This document shows positions 6,562 through 12,202 of a stretch of 34,537 nucleotides of DNA, in pieces. Each line of letters begins with the position of its first letter. The first letter of the stretch is position 1. Position numbers and translations under genes: made by a program. Origin of the DNA: a virus. Under the pieces are notes generated by a model that was given only the letters and a program-made list of their open reading frames with translations, did no database searches and was not told the DNA's origin. Where the stretch lies: IMG/VR virus record IMGVR_UViG_3300025732_000142, positions 1 to 34,537 of that record; one strand, written 5' to 3'.

Positions 6562-6837
6562 CTAGTTATCCAATGGGCCCTCTAAGTCAATGATATCATC
6601 AAAAGGAGAATCCTCTGATGCTATATCATTAAGGTCATAATCTTCCATAGGAAGAAATTCTATATCAATACATTTTTCTCTGATGTTTTTTTGAACAGCA
6701 GAACCAAGAAAAGGATCTATGATATGTTCACCATAATCAATAGACATCAAGAACTGTATATCTAGGTCTGTAAGCTCTAAATATTCTTCAATGCTTAAGT
6801 GAATTACTTTCCCGTTTGGCAAACTATATAACATCAT
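6562..6837 (-). CDS. small acidic protein, unknown function
   Basis: A 91-residue, strongly acidic protein. The N-terminal half (L-P-N-G-K-V-I-H-L-S-I-E-E-Y-L-E-L-T-D then I-Q-F-L-M-S) resembles a small conserved Bacteroidota phage domain. The C-terminal half is Asp/Glu-rich and probably flexible. Role unknown; acidic tails of this type are common in DNA-mimic or protein-binding phage products, which is only a suggestion. Confidence 0.65.
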   Translation of the reverse strand: MMLYSLPNGKVIHLSIEEYLELTDLDIQFLMSIDYGEHIIDPFLGSAVQKNIREKCIDIEFLPMEDYDLNDIASEDSPFDDIIDLEGPLDN

Positions 6838-6916
6838 TTGTATCTTTAGTAAAAATACGTGATAAAATCAAGTACAATTGCCTTTACAAAATAAAATAAT
6901 GCAATATATAGCTAAC

Positions 6917-6943
6917 AATAAAAGGGGATAGTTATCTACCCCC
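6917..6943 (-). terminator. rho-independent terminator after the 6985-7404 gene
   Basis: On the minus strand a GGGG-TAG stem, short loop and CTA-CCCC (imperfect by one base) is followed by TTTTATT. It lies about 40 bases after the stop of the 6985-7404 gene. Confidence 0.7.
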
Positions 6944-6984
6944 TATTATTTGGTCGGAAAAGCATACTCACAGAATATACTATC

Positions 6985-7404
6985 TTAAAATTCTTTAATT
7001 ACTTCTATATTACAAATGCTTATATAAGAATAATCTTCAGTAATACTACCGTCTTTTTCTTTAAGTTTAAAAGCAACTCCATACACATCTTTATGATAAC
7101 CCCTGAATTCTTTTATAGTTCCAATTAATTCATCATTATCATCAACATTATCTTTATAAAGTTGTTCTTTTGATGGTGGTATATAAAAAGTACTACGTTT
7201 TACACGGCAGAAAGTTCCTTCAGGAATTATATTGGGTAATGTATGCCCAATAAATATTTTTGCAAGCAACTTTACACCATAATGATCTTCACATATAATA
7301 GGAGTTAATAGTTTTACCATTTCATCCTTGCAATCTCCGGTAATAATTTTCTTTAGAATTCTTGCTACATCTGTTTCATCAAATTCTATATGTGTCTTAA
7401 TCAT
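6985..7404 (-). CDS. hypothetical protein
   Basis: A 139-residue protein with a helical, acidic first half and a beta-rich second half (G-T-F-C-R-V-K-R-S, then G-T-I-K-E-F-R-G-Y...G-V-A-F-K-L-K-E-K). The second half looks like a small beta-barrel. The start overlaps the preceding gene by 8 bases, and a terminator follows. No family recognised. Confidence 0.65.
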   Translation of the reverse strand: MIKTHIEFDETDVARILKKIITGDCKDEMVKLLTPIICEDHYGVKLLAKIFIGHTLPNIIPEGTFCRVKRSTFYIPPSKEQLYKDNVDDNDELIGTIKEFRGYHKDVYGVAFKLKEKDGSITEDYSYISICNIEVIKEF

Positions 7405-7618
7405 TGTGTTTTCTGTAATCTAATACTTTGTTGTACAATCCATCATCAAAATGTGTGAACCATTTTTTATCTATGATTCTATTTGTAGATGGTTTTAAAG
7501 CACCGTGTATATGTACAGTAGATTTAATACCTGTTTTAAGAGGTTGGTCATTTTCATCTTTAAGAGTACACTCTAAATCAAAGCCCATGACCGAGCTTAT
7601 TAAATTAAGATCTTTCAT
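7397..7618 (-). CDS. hypothetical protein
   Basis: A 73-residue protein counted from ATG at 7618. The open frame extends upstream to 7678 but would then run into the tRNA gene, so the internal ATG is chosen. It contains T-V-H-I-H-G-A-L-K-P-S-T-N-R, a pattern I cannot assign. It is coupled to the 6985-7404 gene and lies 24 bases after the tRNA. Confidence 0.6.
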   Translation of the reverse strand: MKDLNLISSVMGFDLECTLKDENDQPLKTGIKSTVHIHGALKPSTNRIIDKKWFTHFDDGLYNKVLDYRKHND

Positions 7619-7642
7619 AAATATATGTTTAATTAATACTAG

Positions 7643-7716
7643 TGATCCTGCCAAGATTCTAACTTGGGACCTAATCATTAGAAGTGATTTGCTCTATACA
7701 GCTGAGCTACAGGACC
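7643..7716 (-). tRNA. tRNA-Arg (anticodon UCU)
   Basis: On the minus strand the cloverleaf is complete. The acceptor stem is GGTCCTG with CAGGATC (one G-U) and discriminator A. The D stem is GCTC/GAGC, the anticodon stem AATCA/TGATT with loop CTTCTAA (anticodon TCT at the expected position), and the T stem CCAAG/CTTGG with loop TTAGAAT. CCA is not encoded. It reads AGA, which by eye is the main Arg codon of the phage genes here, so it probably tops up a host tRNA for late gene expression. Confidence 0.95.
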
Positions 7717-7724
7717 AAATAAAA

Positions 7725-7752
7725 CAGACTATTACACCTTTTGTCTGTTTAG
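7725..7752 (-). terminator. hairpin between the 7780-8064 gene and the tRNA
   Basis: On the minus strand AACAGAC pairs with GTCTGTT across a 14-base loop and is followed by TTATTT. It could end transcripts of the upstream gene or serve as a processing leader just before the tRNA, which starts 9 bases later. Confidence 0.6.
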
Positions 7753-7770
7753 TGCGGTTGTAGGTGCACG

Positions 7771-7778
7771 CAAATATA
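7771..7778 (-). promoter_or_regulatory. candidate -7 box for the tRNA transcript
   Basis: TATATTTG on the minus strand matches the Bacteroidota TAnnTTTG box and lies about 55 bases ahead of the tRNA, at the stop codon of the preceding gene. No clear -33 TTTG was found, so the call is tentative. Confidence 0.35.
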
Positions 7779-7779
7779 A

Positions 7780-8064
7780 TTAATATTCTGGTCCTAGCTC
7801 TTCCCAGGTGATATCATCATCCCCAAGAATCCATACATTGGCAACAAAGCCCGTTCTAGTATTTAGTAAATACTTAATACTACCAAATTCTACCATAATT
7901 TCTATGGAAGAGACTCTATATACTTTAGAAAGAGTTTCTGTCTCTATTCTCTCTATGTTTTTGACAAATCTTACTTCATCTTTTGTAAGTCCCGCATATT
8001 TGTTGTCATCTTTAAATGAAAACAAAAATATTGGGAGAATAAATAATAATAATAAATTTTTCAT
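7780..8064 (-). CDS. secreted small protein
   Basis: A 94-residue protein with an N-terminal signal peptide (M-K-N-L-L-L-L-F-I-L-P-I-F-L-F-S, residues 1-16) and no lipobox cysteine. The mature part is short and soluble, with aromatic residues near the acidic C-terminus (W-E-E-L-G-P-E-Y). It lies next to a gene for a membrane-anchored helical protein (8067-8318). Role in the envelope is inferred from the signal only. Confidence 0.65.
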   Translation of the reverse strand: MKNLLLLFILPIFLFSFKDDNKYAGLTKDEVRFVKNIERIETETLSKVYRVSSIEIMVEFGSIKYLLNTRTGFVANVWILGDDDITWEELGPEY

Positions 8065-8066
8065 AA

Positions 8067-8318
8067 TTAATATGTTTTAATAAGTGTAATAATAATGCAT
8101 GCTATACTGCAGGTGACAAGTGCTACTAATCCCCATTTGAATTTTACAAATATTTCTTCAAGTTCTATTTCTCTTTCTACTTGATAGAGGTGATATTGTA
8201 AATCATTTACTCTAATCATAACTACTTCTGGATCAGCATTTGAACTGTAAGCAGCCATAATTAAAGATTGAATGTCTCTTTTTTGTGCTTCTAATTTTCT
8301 AAGTGCTCTGTAAATCAT
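8067..8318 (-). CDS. helical protein with C-terminal membrane anchor
   Basis: An 83-residue protein. Residues about 1-58 are helical and charged, probably coiled coil (L-E-A-Q-K-R-D-I-Q-S-L..., L-Y-Q-V-E-R-E-I-E-L-E-E). Residues about 61-80 form one transmembrane helix with a short basic tail. A cytoplasmic coiled coil fixed in the membrane fits a scaffolding or inhibitor role. No family recognised. Confidence 0.65.
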   Translation of the reverse strand: MIYRALRKLEAQKRDIQSLIMAAYSSNADPEVVMIRVNDLQYHLYQVEREIELEEIFVKFKWGLVALVTCSIACIIITLIKTY

Positions 8319-8337
8319 ACTGTCATAAGTTTATTTA

Positions 8338-8362
8338 ATAAAAATGGGGGCCAGTGACCCCC
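8338..8362 (-). terminator. rho-independent terminator after the 8384-8527 gene
   Basis: On the minus strand GGGGG, a 7-base loop and CCCCC are followed by ATTTTTATT. It separates the 8384-8527 lipoprotein gene from the 8067-8318 gene. Confidence 0.85.
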
Positions 8363-8383
8363 GTTAACATATTTTAACAAGAT

Positions 8384-8527
8384 TTATTTACTTGCTAAGT
8401 CTCCTTCCGGTAATTGTTGTGTTTGCCCATAGGCATCACAACTACTATGTGCACTACCACAGCTTGCCAATATTGACACTGTGATAATGAAACTAAACCA
8501 TAATACTAAAATTGCTATTGCTTTCAT
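8384..8527 (-). CDS. small lipoprotein with C-D-A-Y-G motif
   Basis: A 47-residue protein: hydrophobic signal (residues 1-20), a lipobox-like L-A-S-C (Cys23), then S-S-C-D-A-Y-G-Q-T. Short lipoproteins with C-D-A-Y-G are frequent in Bacteroidota. A second example is encoded on the other arm at 15758-16024. Its start overlaps the stop of the 8524-8763 gene (ATGA). Expected in the outer or inner membrane of the host; function unknown. Confidence 0.75.
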   Translation of the reverse strand: MKAIAILVLWFSFIITVSILASCGSAHSSCDAYGQTQQLPEGDLASK

Positions 8528-8763
8528 AACTCTTTTTTTAATTGTTCATAAATTTTATATTTCTCTCTAAGGAGTACAATATTGGAATGCTCATTTAACA
8601 GAGCATACTTAATACTTTCCATCTCATTTTCAATTGTACCATTAATTTTTTGTTTAACTTCTTCATTGGAATAAGCTATAAAATCAGAAATAATATAACT
8701 GTAAATGGAATTTCTTAAATGAGCAACCACTTCTGTTGATACTTGGGTTTCTTCTGTAATCAT
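8524..8763 (-). CDS. small helical protein, unknown
   Basis: A 79-residue, mainly helical, acidic protein without cysteines or membrane segments. It is coupled to the following lipoprotein gene by ATGA and lies 11 bases after the 8775-9116 gene. No domain recognised. Confidence 0.6.
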   Translation of the reverse strand: MITEETQVSTEVVAHLRNSIYSYIISDFIAYSNEEVKQKINGTIENEMESIKYALLNEHSNIVLLREKYKIYEQLKKEL

Positions 8764-8774
8764 AATAATTGTTT

Positions 8775-9116
8775 TTAAAAAGGTAAATCAGTTAAATCCG
8801 CGTGTAAATTATAAGCATTTAATGACCTATCAAGTAGGTCTGCTTTTGCTCTTGCCAATTTTTCCATCTTGGCATTGATTTTATACTCAGCAAGTTTATC
8901 AAACCATGGTTGACCGTGTAAATCATGGTTATAATTTTGGTAAGAAAATACTCCTTCTATTCTATGTAACATAGAATTGTGTCTAGAGTTTTGCATCACT
9001 GAATAACCATAGGTTTTTCTAATCTCTTCTGCATCAGCTGCAGTAAGGTTCATGTTTAATTTAATGATTGTATGACCACCAATTGAATGATAGCCAAATG
9101 TAAGTGTCTTGTTCAT
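8775..9116 (-). CDS. hypothetical protein
   Basis: A 113-residue protein. Residues 1-25 are beta-like (L-T-F-G-Y-H-S-I-G-G-H-T-I-I-K-L). The rest is helical with a basic stretch (K-M-E-K-L-A-R-A-K-A-D-L-L) and several histidines. It is the first gene after the DUF2828 terminator. No family recognised. Confidence 0.6.
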   Translation of the reverse strand: MNKTLTFGYHSIGGHTIIKLNMNLTAADAEEIRKTYGYSVMQNSRHNSMLHRIEGVFSYQNYNHDLHGQPWFDKLAEYKINAKMEKLARAKADLLDRSLNAYNLHADLTDLPF

Positions 9117-9141
9117 AATCAGATTTTTTTAATTCATAAAT

Positions 9142-9174
9142 AAAAGTGGTGACTTCTGTTGCCAAGGTGTCACC
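9142..9174 (-). terminator. rho-independent terminator after the DUF2828 gene
   Basis: On the minus strand GGTGAC pairs with GTCACC around a 15-base loop that includes CCTTGGCAAC, followed by ACTTTTATTT. It starts 14 bases after the DUF2828 stop codon and marks the end of that transcript. Confidence 0.75.
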
Positions 9175-9187
9175 AAACCTCCGAATC

Positions 9188-10573
9188 TTATTCAGTTTCA
9201 ATACAGGAATACCGTGCAGTATCTACAGTATCAAGCATCAATTGCTCAGGAGAATAAATCTCACCTTGCAATATACTCTTCAAAATAGAAGGGCTGAAAC
9301 CTGATACCAAGCCAATACCTTGATCTTTACAATCTGTAGGTACATTACCAAGTCTACCATTAACATTCCAAAATACTATTTCAGGCATTTTATATCCTGC
9401 ATCAGAATATTTTGCCTTAATAGCATCTAAGTTTGTTTGGTTACTGTCTGCCTCATTAAATTCCATATCACTAATGATAAGTAATTTAGTTGGCATCTCA
9501 GACTCTGGTAATGATTCTCTAACAGCACTGTTAAGAATCAAGTCAAATGTGGCCTGAAGATTTGTAGAATAACCCCACTTTGCATTTCCTAACTGACTCA
9601 TCCTTTGAGACAAATTACCTTTCAAGTAATTCATCTCAGGATTTTCTGAGAAAGTTATAAATGCATCTTTGAATATACCTTGATTTCTTTCAGAGATATA
9701 AATCCCTAAAGAAATAGATACATCCATAGGAAGACCATTCATACTACCACTGACATCACATACAGGAAGTATTCTTTCTGTACTATCTGCCATGTAATCT
9801 GGTAAGGAATTCCATTGAGCTTCTACTGCATCAGCATTTTCTCCATTATTAATTGCTTGATACAATTGATGAGGAAATAATACACTTGCATTAATCTTCT
9901 GTTTGCCTGCCTGAACATCAGCAATATACTCTGCATATCTCTGACCATCACGGTTAAAGAATGCTTTTCTATGCTTATTCATAGCAATTGAAGGTACCTG
10001 AGAGTAATTAATCTCAGACCATTCATTGGCACACATTTGAGTCTCCACTACTTTGGTCATTGACACAAGTTTCTTACGGAACTCTTTTGGAGTTATGTTA
10101 AAATACTTATGCATGGCTACAAACCATTTACCTTTTCTTGGAAACCATTTAGCTAAGAGATTAGCATTAGGAGATTCTTCAAGTTGAGTAGATAACCAAT
10201 TGAGATTGTTCTCATTTGGTTGCTCAATCTTGAATACATCTTTCCAATATCCAAATTCTGGGATATATATAGCTAATTGATCATAATCATAGGAATTAAA
10301 CCTATTCAAATGTTGCATAACTATTTGAAAGAATCTTTTCTCTCCTGCACCTTCTCTTGCATCACGAGCCCAGAATAAAATCTTATAAGCTAAGTTTTTA
10401 TTCTCTGCATGTGCACGGTCAAAAGCAAGTATAATGTCAGACTCTGACATAGTTCTACTTGCACCTGCTATAAAAAACAAATCTAAACAATAGTTTAAAC
10501 TTGTTGAATGAGTAATGGCTCCATTAGCAGTTGTGGAGTTATACTGTCTTGTTGCGTTGACTAAATTGGACAT
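9188..10573 (-). CDS. DUF2828 protein: TROVE-like domain plus von Willebrand A domain
   Basis: A 461-residue protein. Residues about 1-265 carry the DUF2828 pattern, related in layout to the TROVE ring of Ro60: T-A-N-G-A near 15, L-F-W-A-R-D-A-R-E-G-A-G-E-K-R-F-F near 66-82, E-F-G-Y-W-K-D-V near 106, V-E-T-Q-M-C-A-N-E-W near 176 and V-P-S-I-A-M-N-K near 193. The vWA domain has a full MIDAS: D-V-S-G-S (D273, S275, S277), T337 and D369. Ro60 proteins bind misfolded and Y RNAs. Nearby gaps are packed with RNA structure, so an RNA partner is likely (inference). Alternatively it may bind proteins through MIDAS only. The leader shares TTAGTAACCAATTAAA with 11640-11867. Confidence 0.85.
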   Translation of the reverse strand: MSNLVNATRQYNSTTANGAITHSTSLNYCLDLFFIAGASRTMSESDIILAFDRAHAENKNLAYKILFWARDAREGAGEKRFFQIVMQHLNRFNSYDYDQLAIYIPEFGYWKDVFKIEQPNENNLNWLSTQLEESPNANLLAKWFPRKGKWFVAMHKYFNITPKEFRKKLVSMTKVVETQMCANEWSEINYSQVPSIAMNKHRKAFFNRDGQRYAEYIADVQAGKQKINASVLFPHQLYQAINNGENADAVEAQWNSLPDYMADSTERILPVCDVSGSMNGLPMDVSISLGIYISERNQGIFKDAFITFSENPEMNYLKGNLSQRMSQLGNAKWGYSTNLQATFDLILNSAVRESLPESEMPTKLLIISDMEFNEADSNQTNLDAIKAKYSDAGYKMPEIVFWNVNGRLGNVPTDCKDQGIGLVSGFSPSILKSILQGEIYSPEQLMLDTVDTARYSCIETE

Positions 10574-10615
10574 ATTTTTGAGTTTAATTGGTTACTAATT
10601 TTTAAATGTAGGTTT

Positions 10616-10771
10616 GGGAAGGTACCTACCCCCTTTCGGAAGGTAGGTCCTTGGTGCCTACAGAATACAACTAAACCTACCTAATTACTTAGGAAAAGAT
10701 ACCTTCCCGGGTTAATCATTGCATAAGCAATGACTCTTTCATCATAGTTTAGTTTTGTGCTGAAGTATTCT
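10616..10771 (-). ncRNA. structured, possibly pseudoknotted leader of the DUF2828 gene
   Basis: AGAATACAACTAAAC at 10662-10676 pairs with GTTTAGTT (10747-10754) and GTATTCT (10765-10771), 15 bp in all with a 10-base bulge on one side. Inside are hairpins CCTAA-TTAC-TTAGG and TCATTGC-TTAT-GCAATGA. GGGAAGGTA at 10616-10624 is the exact complement of TACCTTCCC at 10700-10708 and would cross the main stem, making a pseudoknot or an alternative fold. ACCTACC/GGTAGGT (10624-10648) is a further hairpin. Orientation is assumed to be that of the gene. It could be an autoregulatory site or a separate RNA. Confidence 0.6.
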
Positions 10772-10772
10772 T
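10758..10772. repeat. 15-bp repeat, copy 1 (TGCTGAAGTATTCTT)
   Basis: Identical to 10939-10953 and matching 11322-11336 at 13 of 15 positions. All three lie in noncoding gaps around the DUF2828 gene. In this copy part of the repeat forms one strand of the main stem of the structured leader. Confidence 0.75.
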
Positions 10773-10785
10773 CCACACCGGCCAC

Positions 10786-10840
10786 TCTGCACTCAATTAT
10801 AAATAATTGTCTGTCCTTGTGAAACAGAAATGGTGCATTA
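10786..10840 (-). ncRNA. three-way-junction RNA element, copy 1
   Basis: TGCAC at 10788-10792 pairs with GTGCA at 10833-10837 to close the junction. Arm one is CAATTAT/ATAATTG (10794-10809). Arm two is CTGT/ACAG (10811-10827) with a loop that reads CACAAGG on the minus strand. It is strongly similar to 11294-11380, and where the two differ within arms the partner base changes too. It lies in the 400-base gap upstream of the DUF2828 gene, so it may act in that mRNA leader or as a separate RNA. Confidence 0.7.
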
Positions 10841-10973
10841 ACCAGGCTACTTTTTATTATAATTATTATTTTATAATTGCTGTAGTAGCCTTTACTTTTC
10901 AGAATACTGTACCAATTAAACTATTATATGTAATAATTTGCTGAAGTATTCTTTATTTTAAATTAGAGTGGTA
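10841..10973 (-). other. AT-rich gap with two inverted repeats
   Basis: AGTAGCC on both sides of an AT-rich hairpin (near 10845-10891 on the plus strand as GGCTACT...AGTAGCC) forms a stem, and AGAATACT/AGTATTCT forms another (about 10900-10952). The second includes a copy of the 15-bp repeat. No coding frame is seen. These lie between the stop of the 10974-11210 gene and the first three-way element. Confidence 0.5.
10939..10953. repeat. 15-bp repeat, copy 2 (TGCTGAAGTATTCTT)
   Basis: Identical to the copy at 10758-10772. It forms one side of an 8-bp stem with AGAATACT about 45 bases to the left, just after the 10974-11210 gene. Confidence 0.75.
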
Positions 10974-11210
10974 CTATAGACCGTACCACTCATCTAAATC
11001 TTGTTGCTCTGCAAGATATGCTTGGTCTAACATATCTTGAGCAATATCTCCATTGAGACAAGACCAATGTCTATACTCTTTGGTAGTAGCTTTAGCTCTC
11101 TTAGCTTTAATAAGCATCTTGAGAGTATTCCGGAGATGGTTTATATCCATGTCATCCACGGATATCTTCTTACCATCTTTCATTGTCCAATAAACTATTT
11201 CTTTATTCAT
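10974..11210 (-). CDS. small conserved phage protein (K-D-G-K-K-I type)
   Basis: A 78-residue protein. The N-terminus Y-W-T-M-K-D-G-K-K-I-S-V-D-D-M-D...H-L-x-N-T-L-K-M-L resembles a small domain found in many phages (a W-x-x-x-D-G-K-x-I...M-x-x-x-H-L-x-N pattern) with no known function. The middle is basic and the end acidic. It sits between two gaps of RNA-like structure, with a three-way element in its own leader, so it might belong with the DUF2828 gene (inference from position). Confidence 0.7.
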   Translation of the reverse strand: MNKEIVYWTMKDGKKISVDDMDINHLRNTLKMLIKAKRAKATTKEYRHWSCLNGDIAQDMLDQAYLAEQQDLDEWYGL

Positions 11211-11293
11211 AATCTATACATTTTTACAACTGCCGTTGTTGTTTTAATTATTCTTACATTTAATGGTAGTAAGATTTACCTATTAAATACCCC

Positions 11294-11380
11294 TCTGCAC
11301 TCAGTTGTAAAGACTTCTATCTGCCGAAGTATGCTTACAATTACAACTGCCTGACCTTGGGAATCAGGAATGGTGCATTA
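11294..11380 (-). ncRNA. three-way-junction RNA element, copy 2
   Basis: TGCAC at 11296-11300 pairs with GTGCA at 11373-11377. Arm one is CAGTTGTAA/TTACAACTG (11302-11310 with 11341-11349), longer than in copy 1 and containing the third 15-bp repeat. Arm two is CCTGA/TCAGG (11350-11368) with the loop CCCAAGG on the minus strand. Flanks CTCTGCACTCA and AATGGTGCATTA are identical in the two copies. Compared with copy 1, two A-T pairs in arm one are G-C here and one T-A pair in arm two is A-T. It lies in the leader of the 10974-11210 gene. Confidence 0.7.
11322..11336. repeat. 15-bp repeat, diverged copy 3 (TGCCGAAGTATGCTT)
   Basis: Matches the two identical copies at 13 of 15 positions and sits in the terminal part of arm one of the second three-way element. 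Confidence 0.6.
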
Positions 11381-11412
11381 GTATGAGCAGTTTTATATCC
11401 TACTCAAGAAAA

Positions 11413-11539
11413 ACTCTCATCCAAATATTGGATACTCAAATTCATGAGTACAAGGTTGCAACCCTTGACATATTCCTACCTCTAAAGTTAGAGCCGTTCA
11501 CCACTTCTACTGAATATGTTATCCTGCTTGGATGAGAGT
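11413..11539 (-). ncRNA. multi-branched structured RNA closed by a 12-bp perfect stem
   Basis: ACTCTCATCCAA at 11413-11424 is the exact complement of TTGGATGAGAGT at 11528-11539. Inside, in order on the plus strand, are hairpins TACTCA/TGAGTA, CAAGG/CCTTG with a 7-base loop, and ACATATTC/GAATATGT enclosing CTCTAA/TTAGAG. On the minus strand the closing stem is followed by TTTTTC, which could end the transcript. No protein frame is present. The small arms recall tRNA arms, but the layout is not a tRNA cloverleaf. Confidence 0.65.
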
Positions 11540-11545
11540 AAATAA

Positions 11546-11639
11546 ATAATTGCAATACCTAGATAAGTATATCCTTCTCAACTTATAGCTCTACCTTCGG
11601 ATGACCATTACTGGCTGTTAGAAACTATATTGCAATTAA
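11546..11639 (-). ncRNA. stem-closed RNA element after the 11640-11867 gene
   Basis: AATTGCAATA at 11548-11557 pairs with TATTGCAATT at 11628-11637, a 10-bp stem that starts immediately after the stop codon of the 11640-11867 gene. Inside, the minus strand has CCA-GTAA-TGG (a GNRA-type loop) and ATAAGT/ACTTAT. It may protect the 3' end of that mRNA or be released as a small RNA. Confidence 0.55.
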
Positions 11640-11867
11640 TTACAAGTTATCAATGGTAATAAGACTGTCTAAGTCTGTATACTTACCACTGTAAATTTTA
11701 CCATATCTAGATTCAACCCAAATACTATCTTGGGAAACTTCTAAATAATATTCTCGGTCTATACCTTTGACCGGAGTCTTTGCCTCTGATCTTCCTATAG
11801 AGCAAAACACTGTATAGACTAAGAGAGAGAATAGTACTCCATATAGGAAGTAAGTAGCTCTTTGCAT
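11640..11867 (-). CDS. small membrane-anchored protein
   Basis: A 75-residue protein with one N-terminal hydrophobic segment (residues about 5-23, L-Y-G-V-L-F-S-L-L-V-Y-T-V-F-C-S). This could be an uncleaved anchor or a signal with a Cys at 22. The remaining 50 residues are soluble and acidic. It has a leader of about 230 bases that begins at a copy of the 15-base promoter-like element (12106-12120). Unknown function. Confidence 0.65.
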   Translation of the reverse strand: MQRATYFLYGVLFSLLVYTVFCSIGRSEAKTPVKGIDREYYLEVSQDSIWVESRYGKIYSGKYTDLDSLITIDNL

Positions 11868-12105
11868 ATGCTATTGTTTAATTGGTTACTAATTTATTTT
11901 TAGCTATATTAATTAATACAGAATACACTATTAATATAGGAATATACAGTTAGTGTAGTGTTAATAAATACAGAGATAGGTTTGTAGTAATATAATTACA
12001 CTCATTAAAACAAGTTTATTTCCGCAAATTATTTAATTCAATAAGAGTTTAACAAGTATAGCGGGTTTAGCAAGTTGTAGACCGTTGATTACTAACAACA
12101 AGAAG
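11868..12105 (-). other. long structured leader, no gene
   Basis: No coding frame is seen in these 238 bases. CTATATTAAT and ATTAATATAG (around 11904-11938) form a perfect 10-bp inverted repeat, ACACTA/TAGTGT brackets part of it, and GTAAT-ATA-ATTAC forms a small hairpin near 11988. The leader ends with TTAGTAACCAATTAAA before the 11640-11867 ATG, the same sequence as ahead of the DUF2828 gene. Confidence 0.5.
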
Positions 12106-12120
12106 AGTAAAACACAGTTA
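12106..12120 (-). promoter_or_regulatory. TAACTGTG element, copy 1
   Basis: Minus strand TAACTGTGTTTTACT. Unlike the other copies it is followed by about 240 noncoding bases before the next ATG (11867). Upstream it shares a GAGCTWCGCG block with copy 2, so the pair looks duplicated. Confidence 0.6.
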
Positions 12121-12150
12121 TAAAGAAAGGCGCGAAGCTCTTGTATTAAC

Positions 12151-12187
12151 AAAAAAACAGAGTATGCCTTTGTAGACATACCCTGTT
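12151..12187 (-). terminator. rho-independent terminator after the 12203-12481 gene
   Basis: On the minus strand ACAGGGTATG pairs with CATACTCTGT (one wobble) around a 10-base loop and runs straight into TTTTTTT. It is one of the strongest terminators in the window. Confidence 0.9.
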
Positions 12188-12202
12188 TAGTGGCACCTGC
12201 TA

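Noticed and set aside
7619-7678. Upstream extension of the 7397-7618 gene to an ATG at 7678
   Set aside because: The added codons lie inside the tRNA-Arg gene, so the ATG at 7618 is preferred.
11413-11539. Canonical tRNA in the multi-branched element
   Set aside because: The hairpins are tRNA-sized, but the outer stem is 12 bp, the anticodon-like arm has no 7-base loop, and the arm order is wrong.
10616-11639. Group I intron or self-cleaving ribozyme in the structured gaps
   Set aside because: No P7-type core sequence, no CTGATGA...GAAA hammerhead core and no interrupted gene were found. The gaps lie between complete genes.
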